The notes under the pieces were generated by a model, which saw only the letters and a program-made list of their open reading frames with translations, had not been told where the DNA came from and searched no databases. A DNA stretch of 64,000 nucleotides from Dechloromonas hortensis (GTDB lineage: Bacteria; Pseudomonadota; Gammaproteobacteria; Burkholderiales; Rhodocyclaceae): the NCBI RefSeq assembly GCF_009469765.1, contig NZ_SSSQ01000001.1:310001-374000 (forward strand), written 5' to 3'. A program made the position numbers and the translations under genes. Below are positions 51,760 to 62,489 of the stretch, piece by piece (positions within the stretch are counted from its first letter, which is position 1; every line of letters begins with the position of its first letter).

Positions 51760-52312
51760 GCCCGGCCACGTCGGAAAGCTGGGTGAAGCTGATGCCGAGT
51801 TTCTGCATGGCTGCAGGCAGGCGCTCCTCGGGTGGCAGATCGAAAAGGATTTCGGCCTTGGCCGGCACGGTCAGCCATGAGTTCTGGGCCAGTTCGTTTT
51901 CAAGCTGGCCGGCATCCCAGCCGGCGTAGCCGAGGGTAACGAGGATTTCGGCCGGCAGGCCGGCACTGCCGACCGAGGCCAGTACATCGCGCGAACTGGT
52001 CAGGCCGACCTCGCTATTGACGGCCAGCGTCGATTGCCATTCGCCGAGCGGCCGATGCAGCACGAAACCGCGATCGAGCTGGACCGGGCCGCCGAAATAG
52101 ACCGGCAGCCGAGCCATTTGCTCGGCTTCCAGCTTGATATCAATCTTTTCGAACAAGCCGGCCAGATTCATGTCGATCGGGCGATTGACGATAATGCCCA
52201 AGGCGCCGTTCTCGTTGTGTTCGCAGATATAAACGAGCGCGTTGGAAAAATACGGATCCTCCAACGCCGGCATGGCGATGAGGAAGTTATCGGTCAGATT
52301 GACGTTGTCCAT
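51752..52312 (-). CDS. yqgE: YqgE/AlgH (DUF179) family protein
   Basis: A 186-residue protein. [40 protein letters not shown] (in pieces), [26 protein letters not shown] and [24 protein letters not shown] are the family signature. The biochemical role is unknown. It heads yqgE-ruvX-pyrR-pyrB-pyrC'. Confidence 0.94.
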   Translation of the reverse strand: MDNVNLTDNFLIAMPALEDPYFSNALVYICEHNENGALGIIVNRPIDMNLAGLFEKIDIKLEAEQMARLPVYFGGPVQLDRGFVLHRPLGEWQSTLAVNSEVGLTSSRDVLASVGSAGLPAEILVTLGYAGWDAGQLENELAQNSWLTVPAKAEILFDLPPEERLPAAMQKLGISFTQLSDVAGHA

Positions 52313-52350
52313 GACTGGAATTTTAATCGTCGGCGGGGTACAAACCAACC

Positions 52351-53763
52351 ATGAATGCAGAAAAAGCCCTCGTCTGGTTTCGCCGCGACCTGCGCGACCA
52401 TGACCATGCCGCGCTGAGCGCCGCCCTGTTGGAAGCAAACGCCGTCTATTGCGCCTTTGTCTTCGATACCGACATTCTCGATGCCCTGCCGAACAAACAG
52501 GATCGCCGCGTCCATTTCATCCACGCCTCGCTGCTCGAACTGGATGCCGCGCTACGCGCCATGGGCGGCGGGCTGATCGTTCGCCACGGCCGGGCCCAGA
52601 CCGAGATTCCGGCATTGGCCAGGCAACTGGGGGTCGCCGCGGTGATCGCCAACCGCGACTACGAACCGGCCGCCAAGCAGCGCGACATGGAAGTTGCCGA
52701 AGCCCTGCGCGCCTCGGGCATCACTTTCCACAGCCTGAAGGACCAGGCCATTTTCGACCGCGACGAAGTGCTGACCCAGGCGGGCAAACCCTTCTCGGTG
52801 TTCACCCCGTACAAAAACGCCTGGCTGAAACGGTTGACCGCCGGCGACTGTGCCGCCTACCCCTGCTCGGGACAACTGGCCGGCAGCGAACAGGCGGGCG
52901 TGCCCAGCCTCACCGAACTCGGCTTTGCCGAGACCGATCTCGCCGCTCTCGGTATCCAGCCCGGCATGAGCGGCGCCCGCGCCCTGTGGGACGAATTCCG
53001 CAGCGGCCGCATCAAGCGCTATGCGGCACTGCGCGACTTTCCGGCGGTCAAGGGCGTCTCCTACCTGTCGGTGCATTTGCGCTTCGGAACGATTTCAATC
53101 CGCGAACTGGTCCGCGCCGCCTGGGCTGATGCAGCCGAGACCTGGCTCAGCGAACTGATCTGGCGCGACTTCTATTTCATGATCCTCGACCGTTTCCCGC
53201 ACGTGGTCGGCCATGCCTTCAAGCCCGAATACGATGCCATCCAGTGGGAGGAGTGGCCGGAAGGCTTCGCCGCCTGGTGTGCCGGCCAAACCGGCTACCC
53301 GCTGGTCGACGCCGCGATGCGCCAACTCAGGCACAGCGGCTGGATGCACAACCGGCTGCGCATGGTCGTCGCCTCCTTCCTGAGCAAGGATCTCGGCATC
53401 GACTGGCGACTCGGCGAACAATACTTCGCCGAGCAACTAAACGACTTCGACCTGTCCGCCAACAACGGCGGCTGGCAATGGGCATCCTCCAGCGGCTGCG
53501 ATGCACAGCCTTATTTCCGGATCTTCAACCCGGTAACGCAATCGGAAAAATTCGACCCGGAAGGCAAGTTCATTCGCCGCTATGTACCGGAGCTGGCCAA
53601 GGTCGCCAACAAGTACATCCATGCCCCCTGGCTGATGGGTCGGGTCGAGCAGGAGGGGCTGGGCGTCGTCATCGGCCGCGACTATCCGGGCCCAATTGTC
53701 GATCACGCCCAGGCTCGGGAAAAAACCCTGGCCCGCTACGCGGTGGTCAAAAAAGGCGGATAA
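52351..53763 (+). CDS. phrB: Deoxyribodipyrimidine photo-lyase
   Basis: A 470-residue class I CPD photolyase that repairs UV dimers with blue light. [18 protein letters not shown] opens the antenna-chromophore domain; [105 protein letters not shown] (in pieces) form the FAD domain with the Trp residues used in repair. It is divergent from yqgE and has its own terminator. Confidence 0.95.
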   Translation: MNAEKALVWFRRDLRDHDHAALSAALLEANAVYCAFVFDTDILDALPNKQDRRVHFIHASLLELDAALRAMGGGLIVRHGRAQTEIPALARQLGVAAVIANRDYEPAAKQRDMEVAEALRASGITFHSLKDQAIFDRDEVLTQAGKPFSVFTPYKNAWLKRLTAGDCAAYPCSGQLAGSEQAGVPSLTELGFAETDLAALGIQPGMSGARALWDEFRSGRIKRYAALRDFPAVKGVSYLSVHLRFGTISIRELVRAAWADAAETWLSELIWRDFYFMILDRFPHVVGHAFKPEYDAIQWEEWPEGFAAWCAGQTGYPLVDAAMRQLRHSGWMHNRLRMVVASFLSKDLGIDWRLGEQYFAEQLNDFDLSANNGGWQWASSSGCDAQPYFRIFNPVTQSEKFDPEGKFIRRYVPELAKVANKYIHAPWLMGRVEQEGLGVVIGRDYPGPIVDHAQAREKTLARYAVVKKGG

Positions 53764-53765
53764 AA

Positions 53766-53790
53766 AAGGGGGCAGTTTCGCCCCCTTGTT
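53766..53790 (+). terminator. Rho-independent terminator after phrB
   Basis: AAGGGGGC (53766-53773) and GCCCCCTT (53780-53787) pair around AGTTTC just after the stop codon, followed by GTT. The minus-strand side has a T-run and may also serve chpA. Confidence 0.75.
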
Positions 53791-53843
53791 CCTGTACGTC
53801 GATTTCGCCGCGACTGACCGCCAATGCCTACGGTCAACCTCTG

Positions 53844-56800
53844 TTAGGAAGCCTTTTTGCAATAGCCGGCGACCAGGCCGAGCAATTCTTCTTCGTCGTA
53901 TGGCTTGCCGAGGTAGTGGTTGGCGCCGATTTCCAGCGCGTAATTGCGATGCTTGTCGGCGGTCCGCGAGGTGATCATGATCACCGGCAGCTTGCGCAGG
54001 CGTTCATCAGCCCGGATATTGCGCAGCAGATCGAAACCATCCATGCGCGGCATCTCGATATCGGACAGGATGACATCAGGCATCACATCGATCAGTTGCT
54101 CCAGGGCATCAACCCCATCCTTGGCCAGCACCACCTGATAGCCTTCGCGATTGAGCAAACGGCTGGTGATCTTGCGCACGGTCAGCGAATCGTCAACCAC
54201 CAGCACCGTCGGCACGTGCGGCACCTGCGCCACCTCGGGCACTGCCGCAACCGGTACCGCCATCTGCACGCTGACCGCCGGCAAACGGCTGGCCAGCGCG
54301 ACCGGGTTGAGGATCAGCACGACACGGCCATCACCGAGGACCGTCGCACCGGCAATGCCGACGACCCGCGCCAACTGGGCGCCGATGTTCTTGACGACGA
54401 CTTCCTGGTTACCCTTCAACTCATCGACCTGAACGGCGACGCGCTGGGTCCCCGAGCGTAGCAGCAGTACCCAATACTGGCGATGCAACTCCGGCACGGC
54501 AGCGGGGTCGCCGAGCAGATTCGGCAGGAAATGGAAGGGGTAGCGGTTACCCTGCCACTCGGCCTCGCCCTTCTCGCGCAACGCAGCGAGCGGCTTTTCC
54601 TTCATTTCCTTGACTTGCTCGATCATCGTCGACGGAACAGCATAAAGCTGATTGCCCGCCCGAACCAACAGAGTCTGCGTCACTGCCAGCGTCAGCGGCA
54701 GGTAGAGGCGGAAGGTCGTGCCCTGTCCCGGCTGCGAAAGTATTTCAATGCGTCCGCCGAGCGCGGCGACTTCGGTCTTGACGACGTCCATGCCAACGCC
54801 CCGGCCGGCCACTTGGGACAATTCGGCGGCGGTCGAGAAACCGGGCTGGAAGATGAAGTCGTAAAGCGTTGCCGCATCGGCCGGCTGGTCGGCTGACAAC
54901 AGCCCCATCGCCTCGGCCCGGGCCCGGATACGCTGAGCGTCCAGCCCCTTGCCGTCATCCGACATCGACAGGATGATTTCGTTGCCTTCCTGAGCCAGCG
55001 CCATGGTGATTTCACCGGCTTCCGGCTTGGCGGCGGCGAGACGCTCCTCCCGGCTTTCAATACCGTGCGTCACGGCATTGCGCAGCATGTGTTCGAGCGG
55101 CGCCATCATCTTGTCGAGCACCGAACGGTCGATTTCCACCTGGCCGCCGACGATGTCCAGACTGGCCCGCTTGCCGACGTCCTTGGCGGTCTGCCGAACG
55201 ATGCGGTAGAGACGTTCGGACTGGCTGGCAAACGGAATCATCCGGACGCCCATCAGTTCCTGCTGCAGGCTGTGATTCAGTCGCGACTGGGCAAGGATGG
55301 CCGCATTGGCGTCATCGAGATTCTTCAACAAGTTCTGCTGCACCGTTGCCACGTCGTTCACCGACTCGGCCATGAACCGGGTCAGTTCCTGGAAGCGGGT
55401 GAAACGGTCGAGTTCGAGCGGATCGAACTGTGCCTCGCCTTCCGGCGCATGGGCAACGCGGGCCTGAATCTGGCCTTCGGCCTGGATTTCAATCTCGCGC
55501 AACTGACGGCGCAGGCGGATGACGTTTTCGGTCAGGTCGAGCAACGAACCTTTCAGGCTGCGCATCTCGCCTTCGATCCGGGTCCGCGCAATCGACAACT
55601 CACCGGCTTCATTGACCAGGCGATCGATCAGGTCGGCCCGCACGCGCAGCGTTGCCCGCTGGCCGCCGGCCTCGGTTTCGCCTTCACTTTCGGCGACGGC
55701 AGTGGCCGGTGACGCTAGCGGCAGCGCCGTTTCCGTCGCTGGCTCGACGACGGGCGGCATTTCCTGCGGCCCGGCGCGCAGGCGCTCGACGGCTAGGGCT
55801 AACGTATCGCAACCGTTTTCGATTTCGTCAATGAAGCTCGGCGTCACCTGGCCGGCATGCATCGCCTCCTCGACCCGCGTTTCCAGCAGATGGGTCAGTT
55901 CGCCGAGGTTCATCGCCCCGGCCATCCGGGCATTGCCCTTGAAGGTGTGGAGCAACCGGGCGATGGCGTGCGGCGGCACATCGCTGCCGAGATCGGCCCG
56001 CCAGGCACGCAACTGCGTGGTCAGGTCGCGCAACTGGTCAGCCGCTTCCTCGAGGAAGATCGGCAGCAGTTGCTCATCCAGTTCGTCGGTCAATTGCGGC
56101 AGAACCGGCTGTGGTGCGGCGGCGGCAATTTCCGGCATCGCTGCCAGGCCGGGCAGCGGAATGATTTCGGCCGTTGCCAATTCAATGACGGGGGACGCTT
56201 CCGGCGCCTCGACCGCCGGTGGCGGGTAGATATCGCCCAGCGCGCCGATCAATTGCCCCTGCTCCTCCGGCGCCTGCTGTTCGGCCAGTGCGGCAAACAT
56301 GCCTTCCAGCGTAATGATCGTCTGGCGAACGGTTTCCAGTCCTTCGATGCTCTCCGGCTGGGCCGAGCCGTCACGGCGCAGCAGGGCATGCTCCAGCGCG
56401 ATCGCCAGATGATGCAAGGGCATCAGGCCGACCGTTGCCGCGATACCGCCGAGGGTATGGGCCGCCCGTGTCATCTCGAAGGTCGTCGGCCCCCCCGGGC
56501 TGGCTTCCAGTTCGGTATAGCTATCCAGCAGGGTCTGCAAATGACCACGCGCTTCTTCGCGGAAAATATCGTAGAGCGTCGGCGAGGCGCTGACCGACGG
56601 CGAAATTTGCTCGTTTTCGACCGTCGACCGCAGCACTGCCTCATCCGGCGCCAGCAAGTCCTCCAGCGCCTCGGCCGTGGCCAGCAGGTGCAGATCCTCG
56701 ACGACCGGTTCGACCAGAGCCGGCAGCGGCTCGCTTGCCGCTTCACTGTCCGGCACCAAATCGTCGATGGCCGGCAATTCAAGAACGATGGCAGGCGCTT

Positions 56801-59366
56801 CGTCGGCCACGTCCGGTACCGGCAACTCAACGAACTGGCTGACGGCGGCAACCTCAGGCACCGTTTCGGCCGGCAATTCGGCCACAACTTCGGCCACCGG
56901 CACGACGGGCGGGACGACGGCCACTGCCGTCGCTACCGCCGGCTCTTCGACGCCGCGCAGACGAGCCGCCAGCGCGACCAGGGCTGAGGTCTCCGGGACC
57001 AGTCCATCGCCGCTTTCCAGATGCGCCACCCAGGCTGAGAACAGCCGGTGTCCATCGCCAATCATCCGCATCAGGTCCGGCGTCACCAACTGGTCCTGAC
57101 GCAACCACTGATTGAGGGTCTGCTCGAGCTCCCAGGCGGTTTCACCGAGATCCTTGAGGCCGACCATGCGGCCGCTACCCTTCAGGGTATGCGTCGAGCG
57201 GCGGATATTGGTCAAGGCATCGACATTGTGCGGGTCGACCGCAAGCAAGGCCGACTGCTCCTCAATTGAGGCCAATACTTCATTCGCTTCTTCGAGGAAG
57301 ATGGTGAGCAATTCGGCATCGATTTCCTCGTGACTGGATTGCGCCAGTTGCAAGGTCTCGGCTGACGGCAGCGGCGCCTCCGCCTGGGCCGGCTTCAGGC
57401 CGGACAGGGCGGCATCGACATCGACGCTGGCGACATCGCCGGCTTGCAGGGCTTCCAGGGCCGCCTTGGCCGTTTCACCCAGGGCGTGGTTGGCCACCAG
57501 GTCGGCATCCTTCTGGATGGCTTGCAGATTCTGCTTCAGTTCTTGCTGCAACCGGGCATCGGCCGGCGCTTCCTTGAGCGCCTCGACCAGGGCATGTGTC
57601 TCTAGCGCCTGCTGAGCCAACTGACTCTCGACACTCGGTGCCGCAGCCGGCTCGAAGCCGACGGTTTCGTCGTCTTCACTGAGCGTCTCGCCCTTCATGC
57701 GTCGGACAAAGGACTCGAAATCACTTTCTCCGCTGGGCAAGGCATCGACGAAGAAGCCGAGCAGTGACAGTTGCTGGGCGACCGCCTCGAAATCTTCCGG
57801 GGCTGCCTGATAGCCGGGCGCGCCAAACTGCTGGATGCGTTCACCGCAATCCTTCAGACTGGCGACCGCACCCATGTGGCCGAGCATGGCGAGCGCCCCA
57901 CCGATCTGCTTGAGCGGCCCGTCGAGCAACGAGAGATCGTGCCCCTTGCCCGGATCGCGGAAGTAGGCATCCAGGGCCTGCTCGACCTGGGCCAGGTTAT
58001 TCTGGATCTCGCGCGCCACTTGTCCGATCAGCAGCTTTTCCTGCGCCCGCCGTGTCATTTCATCGAGCAGCGGCATACCTTCATCGGCCGCCGGCTTGCC
58101 GGCGATGCAGGCATAAAGACGGGCCACCATCAGATCGACCTGCTGGGCGAAATCGGTGCCTAGCCGCTTGAAACTCTCCTGTGCGTTCTGCAGCAGCAGG
58201 ATTGCCGTCGCCACTTCCATCGCGACCGTATCGGAATAGCGACTGGCATCCTCGGCCAGCCAGCTGGCAATCGCGCCCAAACCCTGCCCCAGGCGCTTGA
58301 GATCGGTATGACCAATCTCCTCGGTCAAGCCAGCCGTTGTCTTGGCATGTTCGGCAAACCCGTTCAGCCCGCCCGGGCTACCCGAGCAGACCTTGTTCCA
58401 AAATTCCTCGGTGCTGGCCAACACCTCGCGCAAACGGCGCAAGACGGCATCCTGCGGCTGCACGACGGCGACCTGCGCTGCGCCAGGCACCATCGCCGGC
58501 AAGCCGAAAGTTGCCTGCACCTGCGACAGCAACTGACTCCGCCCCTCGGGCACCTGGGCAACGTGATAGAGCGCCTCGCGCATCAGGCGTTCGGCCAGAC
58601 TGCTGGAACCTTCCAGCAAGCGGCGAATCTGCAGGTCGATTCGGGCGCTCACCTGGCGTACCGCACCATCGCTACTGACCTGCGGATCGCCCAAGGCCTC
58701 AACAAAGGCTTGCGCCGTCCACCAGAACGAGCGGGCAGCCGGGGTTTCCTGGGTAGCCTCGATCGCGGCCAGCGCCTCCAGCATCAGCAGGCGTCCAGCC
58801 TCCGCTTCTTCCGGCTTTTTCAGCCAGCACAGCAAGCCTTTTTGGTAGCGGGCCCGTTCCTTCTTCAAGACCTGACGCAAGGCTTCGGGGGGCATCACCT
58901 CGCCAGCGGGTGGACGCTTCGGCGGACGCAGGGAAAGATCGGGGAAAAACAGATCGCTGGCCTGGGCAGTGGCGATGCCACGTACTGCAGCCAGCTCCTG
59001 ATAGACCGGCAGCAGGCGCAAAGGCTGGTTGGCCTCGCCGGCCATCAGCTCATCGAGGTAAAGACGAATGCCGGAAAGAGCCTGACGCAATGCCGCCATG
59101 GCCCGCTCAACAGCCGTCAGGCGAGCCTCTTCAAGCGCCACCAGCAGCGCTTCCAGCGATTCCGTGACCAGGGTGACCCCGTCCAACCCGACAATCGACA
59201 GAGCACCATGTACCTGGTGCACATGCGTGCGGCAGAACTTGAGCTGTGTGACATCGGCACTCGCGGCATAGAGGCCGAGCGCCTCTTCAGCCCGTTCGAG
59301 TGCCAGATCGATCTCGCCCTTGACCCAGGTCAGTGGGCCCAAATCAAATTCAGTTGCCGCGTTCAT
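53844..59366 (-). CDS. chpA: Hybrid chemotaxis kinase ChpA (Pil-Chp system)
   Basis: An 1840-residue CheA-type hybrid kinase that controls twitching motility. An Hpt-like N-terminal domain (THVHQVHGALSIVGL, near residue 50) is followed by Hpt domains near 724 (THTLKGSGRMVGL), 968 (AHTLGGIAATVGL, G in place of K) and 1140 (LHTFKGNARMAGA). Acidic A/V/P linkers separate them. The ATPase domain (LRNAVTHGIESREERL near 1430, DDGKGLD near 1472), a CheW-like domain (1555-1700) and a receiver (VLVVDDSLTVRKITSRLL, Asp in ILSDIEMPRMDG) complete it. The linker near residue 915 carries repeat copy 5. Confidence 0.94.
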   Translation of the reverse strand: MNAATEFDLGPLTWVKGEIDLALERAEEALGLYAASADVTQLKFCRTHVHQVHGALSIVGLDGVTLVTESLEALLVALEEARLTAVERAMAALRQALSGIRLYLDELMAGEANQPLRLLPVYQELAAVRGIATAQASDLFFPDLSLRPPKRPPAGEVMPPEALRQVLKKERARYQKGLLCWLKKPEEAEAGRLLMLEALAAIEATQETPAARSFWWTAQAFVEALGDPQVSSDGAVRQVSARIDLQIRRLLEGSSSLAERLMREALYHVAQVPEGRSQLLSQVQATFGLPAMVPGAAQVAVVQPQDAVLRRLREVLASTEEFWNKVCSGSPGGLNGFAEHAKTTAGLTEEIGHTDLKRLGQGLGAIASWLAEDASRYSDTVAMEVATAILLLQNAQESFKRLGTDFAQQVDLMVARLYACIAGKPAADEGMPLLDEMTRRAQEKLLIGQVAREIQNNLAQVEQALDAYFRDPGKGHDLSLLDGPLKQIGGALAMLGHMGAVASLKDCGERIQQFGAPGYQAAPEDFEAVAQQLSLLGFFVDALPSGESDFESFVRRMKGETLSEDDETVGFEPAAAPSVESQLAQQALETHALVEALKEAPADARLQQELKQNLQAIQKDADLVANHALGETAKAALEALQAGDVASVDVDAALSGLKPAQAEAPLPSAETLQLAQSSHEEIDAELLTIFLEEANEVLASIEEQSALLAVDPHNVDALTNIRRSTHTLKGSGRMVGLKDLGETAWELEQTLNQWLRQDQLVTPDLMRMIGDGHRLFSAWVAHLESGDGLVPETSALVALAARLRGVEEPAVATAVAVVPPVVPVAEVVAELPAETVPEVAAVSQFVELPVPDVADEAPAIVLELPAIDDLVPDSEAASEPLPALVEPVVEDLHLLATAEALEDLLAPDEAVLRSTVENEQISPSVSASPTLYDIFREEARGHLQTLLDSYTELEASPGGPTTFEMTRAAHTLGGIAATVGLMPLHHLAIALEHALLRRDGSAQPESIEGLETVRQTIITLEGMFAALAEQQAPEEQGQLIGALGDIYPPPAVEAPEASPVIELATAEIIPLPGLAAMPEIAAAAPQPVLPQLTDELDEQLLPIFLEEAADQLRDLTTQLRAWRADLGSDVPPHAIARLLHTFKGNARMAGAMNLGELTHLLETRVEEAMHAGQVTPSFIDEIENGCDTLALAVERLRAGPQEMPPVVEPATETALPLASPATAVAESEGETEAGGQRATLRVRADLIDRLVNEAGELSIARTRIEGEMRSLKGSLLDLTENVIRLRRQLREIEIQAEGQIQARVAHAPEGEAQFDPLELDRFTRFQELTRFMAESVNDVATVQQNLLKNLDDANAAILAQSRLNHSLQQELMGVRMIPFASQSERLYRIVRQTAKDVGKRASLDIVGGQVEIDRSVLDKMMAPLEHMLRNAVTHGIESREERLAAAKPEAGEITMALAQEGNEIILSMSDDGKGLDAQRIRARAEAMGLLSADQPADAATLYDFIFQPGFSTAAELSQVAGRGVGMDVVKTEVAALGGRIEILSQPGQGTTFRLYLPLTLAVTQTLLVRAGNQLYAVPSTMIEQVKEMKEKPLAALREKGEAEWQGNRYPFHFLPNLLGDPAAVPELHRQYWVLLLRSGTQRVAVQVDELKGNQEVVVKNIGAQLARVVGIAGATVLGDGRVVLILNPVALASRLPAVSVQMAVPVAAVPEVAQVPHVPTVLVVDDSLTVRKITSRLLNREGYQVVLAKDGVDALEQLIDVMPDVILSDIEMPRMDGFDLLRNIRADERLRKLPVIMITSRTADKHRNYALEIGANHYLGKPYDEEELLGLVAGYCKKAS
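56623..56637 (+). repeat. Dispersed repeat copy 5, inside chpA linker
   Basis: GTCGACCGCAGCACT, preceded by TTTTCGACC, differs from copies 1 and 2 at one base. It lies antisense inside the low-complexity linker of chpA and keeps the frame. Confidence 0.5.
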
Positions 59367-59388
59367 AGTCTCTCGCGATCGAAGTCGG

Positions 59389-61551
59389 TCAATCCACCTT
59401 GAAGCCGGCGACCGAACCCTTCAGTTCGGAAGCCAGCGCGGTCAGTTCGTCTACCGCCTCGGCTGTACGCTGCGTCCCGGCCGTGGTCTGCTCGGTCACC
59501 CGCAGAATGTCCTGCATCAGCGTCGCCACCTGCGTCGCCGAGTTGGCCTGCGTTTGCGTCGAGGTCGAAATATCCTGAATCAGTTCGGCCAGATCGCGCG
59601 ACACCTGGCCGATTTCGGTTAGTGCCTGCCCCGCCGCATCGGACAGCTTGGCCCCTTCAACCACCCCCTGCGTCGATTGTTCCATAGCCGAAACAGCATC
59701 CTGGGTATCGGTCTGAATCGTCTTCACAATCGCTGCAATCTGTTTCGTCGCCTCGGCCGAACGTTCAGCCAGACGCTGCACTTCTTCAGCAACCACGGTA
59801 AAACCGCGCCCGGCATCACCCGCCGAGGCGGCCTGAATCGCCGCGTTAAGGGCCAGCACGTTGGTCTGTTCGGTAATGTCGGAAATCAGTTCGACGATTT
59901 CACCAATCTCCTGCGAGCTTTCGCCGAGGCGCTTGATGCGCTTCGAGGTTTCCTGAATCTGGTTGCGAATTTCGTTCATACCCTTGATCGAGTCATGTAC
60001 AGCCTGCGTCCCTTTTTCGGCGGCCATCAGCGACTGCCGGGCAACCTGGGCGGACTGCGTGGCGTTGCCGGAAACCTGGCTCATCGAACGGGCCATTTCC
60101 AGCGCCGACTGACCGACTTCCTGAATTTCCGCCGACTGACGTCCGGCGGCATCGAGCAGTTCGGCCGAGGTCAGGCGAGCGATTTCGGTCGCGGCCGTCA
60201 CCCGGTTGGCCGCGTCGTTGATCCGGCCGACCAGCACGCGCAGTTCTTCAATCGTGTAATTGATCGAGTCGGCGATGGCGCCGGTGATGTTTTCGCTCAC
60301 CGTCGCCGTGACCGTCAGGTCGCCATCGGCGAGGTCGCCCAGTTCGTTCATCAGGCGCAAAATGGCGTCCTGATTCTCGCGATTGGTCTGTTCGGAAGCC
60401 TGACGCTGATGTTCAGCATCGAGGGCGCGGCGACCGGTATCGTCAAGATAGATCTTGGCCAGCATGGCCAGTGCCGCCAGCGCCAGGATGGTCAGCACAA
60501 TCAGCAAAATGATGTACAGACCACGCTCGCTGAGGGTTTCCTGATAACCGGCAGCCAGGTCGTCGGTGGCCTTCAGCAACTCCTCGCTTTCTCGGAAAAT
60601 CCGTGAACCGGCCTGTTTCGACAGGACCAGCGGCTGCATGTTGCCGAGAATGCTGCCAATGGCCGCCTGATACTGCCGGAAGGCGGCATCGAGTTCATTC
60701 AGTTTTTCACGGGTTTCCGGATCGTTATTGCCGGACAGGCGCAGAGTGTCGCTCCCCTTGGTCAGGCCGGCCAGAATGTCACGGAAGGCGTTGGTATCCT
60801 TGCCTAGCAGGAAGGCGACTTCCGGATTGATTTCGTCACCAACCAGCAGCGCGGAAGCGTTCTTGGCAATCCGCTGGGTCAACATCACCAACTGGTTGGC
60901 TGAAGCAATTTCCCGGGCCGCGCTGCCGGCCTGCAGCTTCAGTGCGGCAACCTGCTCGGTCAGCTCGAGCATCACGGCATTCTTGTTGTCGATCGTCGCC
61001 ACGCTCTTGCCGAGCTCAACCAGGCTCTTCTCCTGGCCGATCACGGTTGCCGCATCCTTTTCGGTGGCCATCCAGCGCTCGGTCAAGGCCGTCAGTTGCG
61101 GCCGGACATCATCGGGCGACGAAGGCACATTGACGCCGCTGATTTCACCACCGACTGAAAGTCGCTCGAGCAATTGCGCAAACGTATCGCGCGACTCCTT
61201 CAATTGACTGAAAGCAACCGGATTACCCTGCAGCGCCAGCGAAGAGGCCTTGGCCAGGCGTTGCGACAGCATGCGCATTTCACCGGACGCCGCGATATAG
61301 GCAGTACCGTAGGTTGACTCGCGGTTATCGTGGAAAACCAGGCCGGCAATCAACAGCAGCAAGAAGACAAAAATGCTACCCAGCACCTTCATCTGCTGGA
61401 TGACCGGCTGCTTGGCAAGAAACTCCGGCAACAGGGATTTCATCGCCGACCCCGCCCCCTCGAGCGACATCGCTGTCGACACGGTCATCTGGTCGGATGC
61501 CTCATCTTTTGCACCGGCACCCAACTTGGGCAGTTTGAAACTGAAAGCCAT
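59389..61551 (-). CDS. pilJ: Pilus chemoreceptor PilJ (methyl-accepting protein)
   Basis: A 720-residue transducer. A membrane helix near residue 57 ([18 protein letters not shown]) and another near 350 ([19 protein letters not shown]) frame a periplasmic domain with two PilJ-type helical modules ([21 protein letters not shown] and [22 protein letters not shown]). HAMP-like and signalling domains follow; the tip is [32 protein letters not shown]. It senses through pili and drives ChpA. Confidence 0.94.
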   Translation of the reverse strand: MAFSFKLPKLGAGAKDEASDQMTVSTAMSLEGAGSAMKSLLPEFLAKQPVIQQMKVLGSIFVFLLLLIAGLVFHDNRESTYGTAYIAASGEMRMLSQRLAKASSLALQGNPVAFSQLKESRDTFAQLLERLSVGGEISGVNVPSSPDDVRPQLTALTERWMATEKDAATVIGQEKSLVELGKSVATIDNKNAVMLELTEQVAALKLQAGSAAREIASANQLVMLTQRIAKNASALLVGDEINPEVAFLLGKDTNAFRDILAGLTKGSDTLRLSGNNDPETREKLNELDAAFRQYQAAIGSILGNMQPLVLSKQAGSRIFRESEELLKATDDLAAGYQETLSERGLYIILLIVLTILALAALAMLAKIYLDDTGRRALDAEHQRQASEQTNRENQDAILRLMNELGDLADGDLTVTATVSENITGAIADSINYTIEELRVLVGRINDAANRVTAATEIARLTSAELLDAAGRQSAEIQEVGQSALEMARSMSQVSGNATQSAQVARQSLMAAEKGTQAVHDSIKGMNEIRNQIQETSKRIKRLGESSQEIGEIVELISDITEQTNVLALNAAIQAASAGDAGRGFTVVAEEVQRLAERSAEATKQIAAIVKTIQTDTQDAVSAMEQSTQGVVEGAKLSDAAGQALTEIGQVSRDLAELIQDISTSTQTQANSATQVATLMQDILRVTEQTTAGTQRTAEAVDELTALASELKGSVAGFKVD

Positions 61552-61591
61552 GGAATTCCTCCGCTCTGGGGTGGGGTACAGTGCCCCGGAA

Positions 61592-62104
61592 TCAAACCCC
61601 GATATTCATGAAATCTTGATCGGCCAGCAGATCGCGAACCGAGAGTTTGTGCCAGATCTTGCCCTGATGATCGGCATAGCGCATTGCCGCCCACTCGGGG
61701 GCTGCCGGGTCGGGCGTTTCAGCCGTGAAATCTTCCGGGTTCTTCAGCCCAAGCATCCGCGAAACCAGAAGTGCGGCATTCGAACCATGCTTGACGCCAA
61801 CCAGCAACAGACGGGCGTTTGCATTGTGCGGCGTCGGCACGCCACCGCGAAAAACCGAAAAATCGGTCACCGCGAACAAGTTGCCGCGAATATTGGCAAT
61901 CCCGGCGAACCACGGCCGGGTCAGCGGCACGCCGGCCACAGTCGGGGCCTGAACGATCTCCCCGCTATCGGAGAGATCAACCAGCCAAGCCTCGTCGCCA
62001 GCCTGAATGCCCAGCCAGGAAGCGCCACCCTTGCCCTGCGCCGCGGTGGTCAAACGGTCAGCCAGATAGGCCTGAAAATCGCGAAGACTGGTTTTCTTAG
62101 CCAT
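61592..62104 (-). CDS. pilI: CheW-like coupling protein PilI
   Basis: A 170-residue CheW-domain protein: [51 protein letters not shown] and [22 protein letters not shown]. It couples the PilJ receptor to the ChpA kinase. It starts five bases before the pilH stop region, in the order pilG-pilH-pilI-pilJ-chpA. Confidence 0.92.
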   Translation of the reverse strand: MAKKTSLRDFQAYLADRLTTAAQGKGGASWLGIQAGDEAWLVDLSDSGEIVQAPTVAGVPLTRPWFAGIANIRGNLFAVTDFSVFRGGVPTPHNANARLLLVGVKHGSNAALLVSRMLGLKNPEDFTAETPDPAAPEWAAMRYADHQGKIWHKLSVRDLLADQDFMNIGV

Positions 62105-62109
62105 TTAGC

Positions 62110-62475
62110 TCAGGGCAGCGCGGCAACTCGTTGCAGAAGTTCCTCAGGGTTGAGCGGCTTGACCAGATAATCGACTGCACCTTGACGCAACCCCCAGATC
62201 TTGTCGGTTTCCTGCCCCTTGGAAGTGCAGACGATGACCGGGATATTCTTGGTTTCCTCGTCACGGGTCAGCGTCCGGGTTGCCTGATAGCCATTCAGAC
62301 CTGGCATCACGACATCCATCAGGATCAGGTCGGGCTTATTGGCCTTGGCCTTGGCAATGCCCTCTTCGCCGTTTTCAGCGGTAATCACCTGATAACCGGC
62401 CTTGGTCAGCAAATCAACGGTAAAAAAGCGCTCGGTGGGCGAATCGTCGACAACGAGAATATTCTTGACGGGCAT
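62110..62475 (-). CDS. pilH: Twitching-motility response regulator PilH
   Basis: A 121-residue single receiver domain. ILVVDDSPTERFFTVDLL carries the acidic pair, LILMDVVMPGLNGYQATR the phosphorylated Asp near residue 52, VIVCTSKGQETDKIWGLRQGAVDYLVKPLN the Thr/Ser and Lys switch residues. The PTERFF motif is PilH-like. It has no output domain. Confidence 0.93.
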   Translation of the reverse strand: MPVKNILVVDDSPTERFFTVDLLTKAGYQVITAENGEEGIAKAKANKPDLILMDVVMPGLNGYQATRTLTRDEETKNIPVIVCTSKGQETDKIWGLRQGAVDYLVKPLNPEELLQRVAALP

Positions 62476-62489
62476 TTTTGCTCCCTGAA

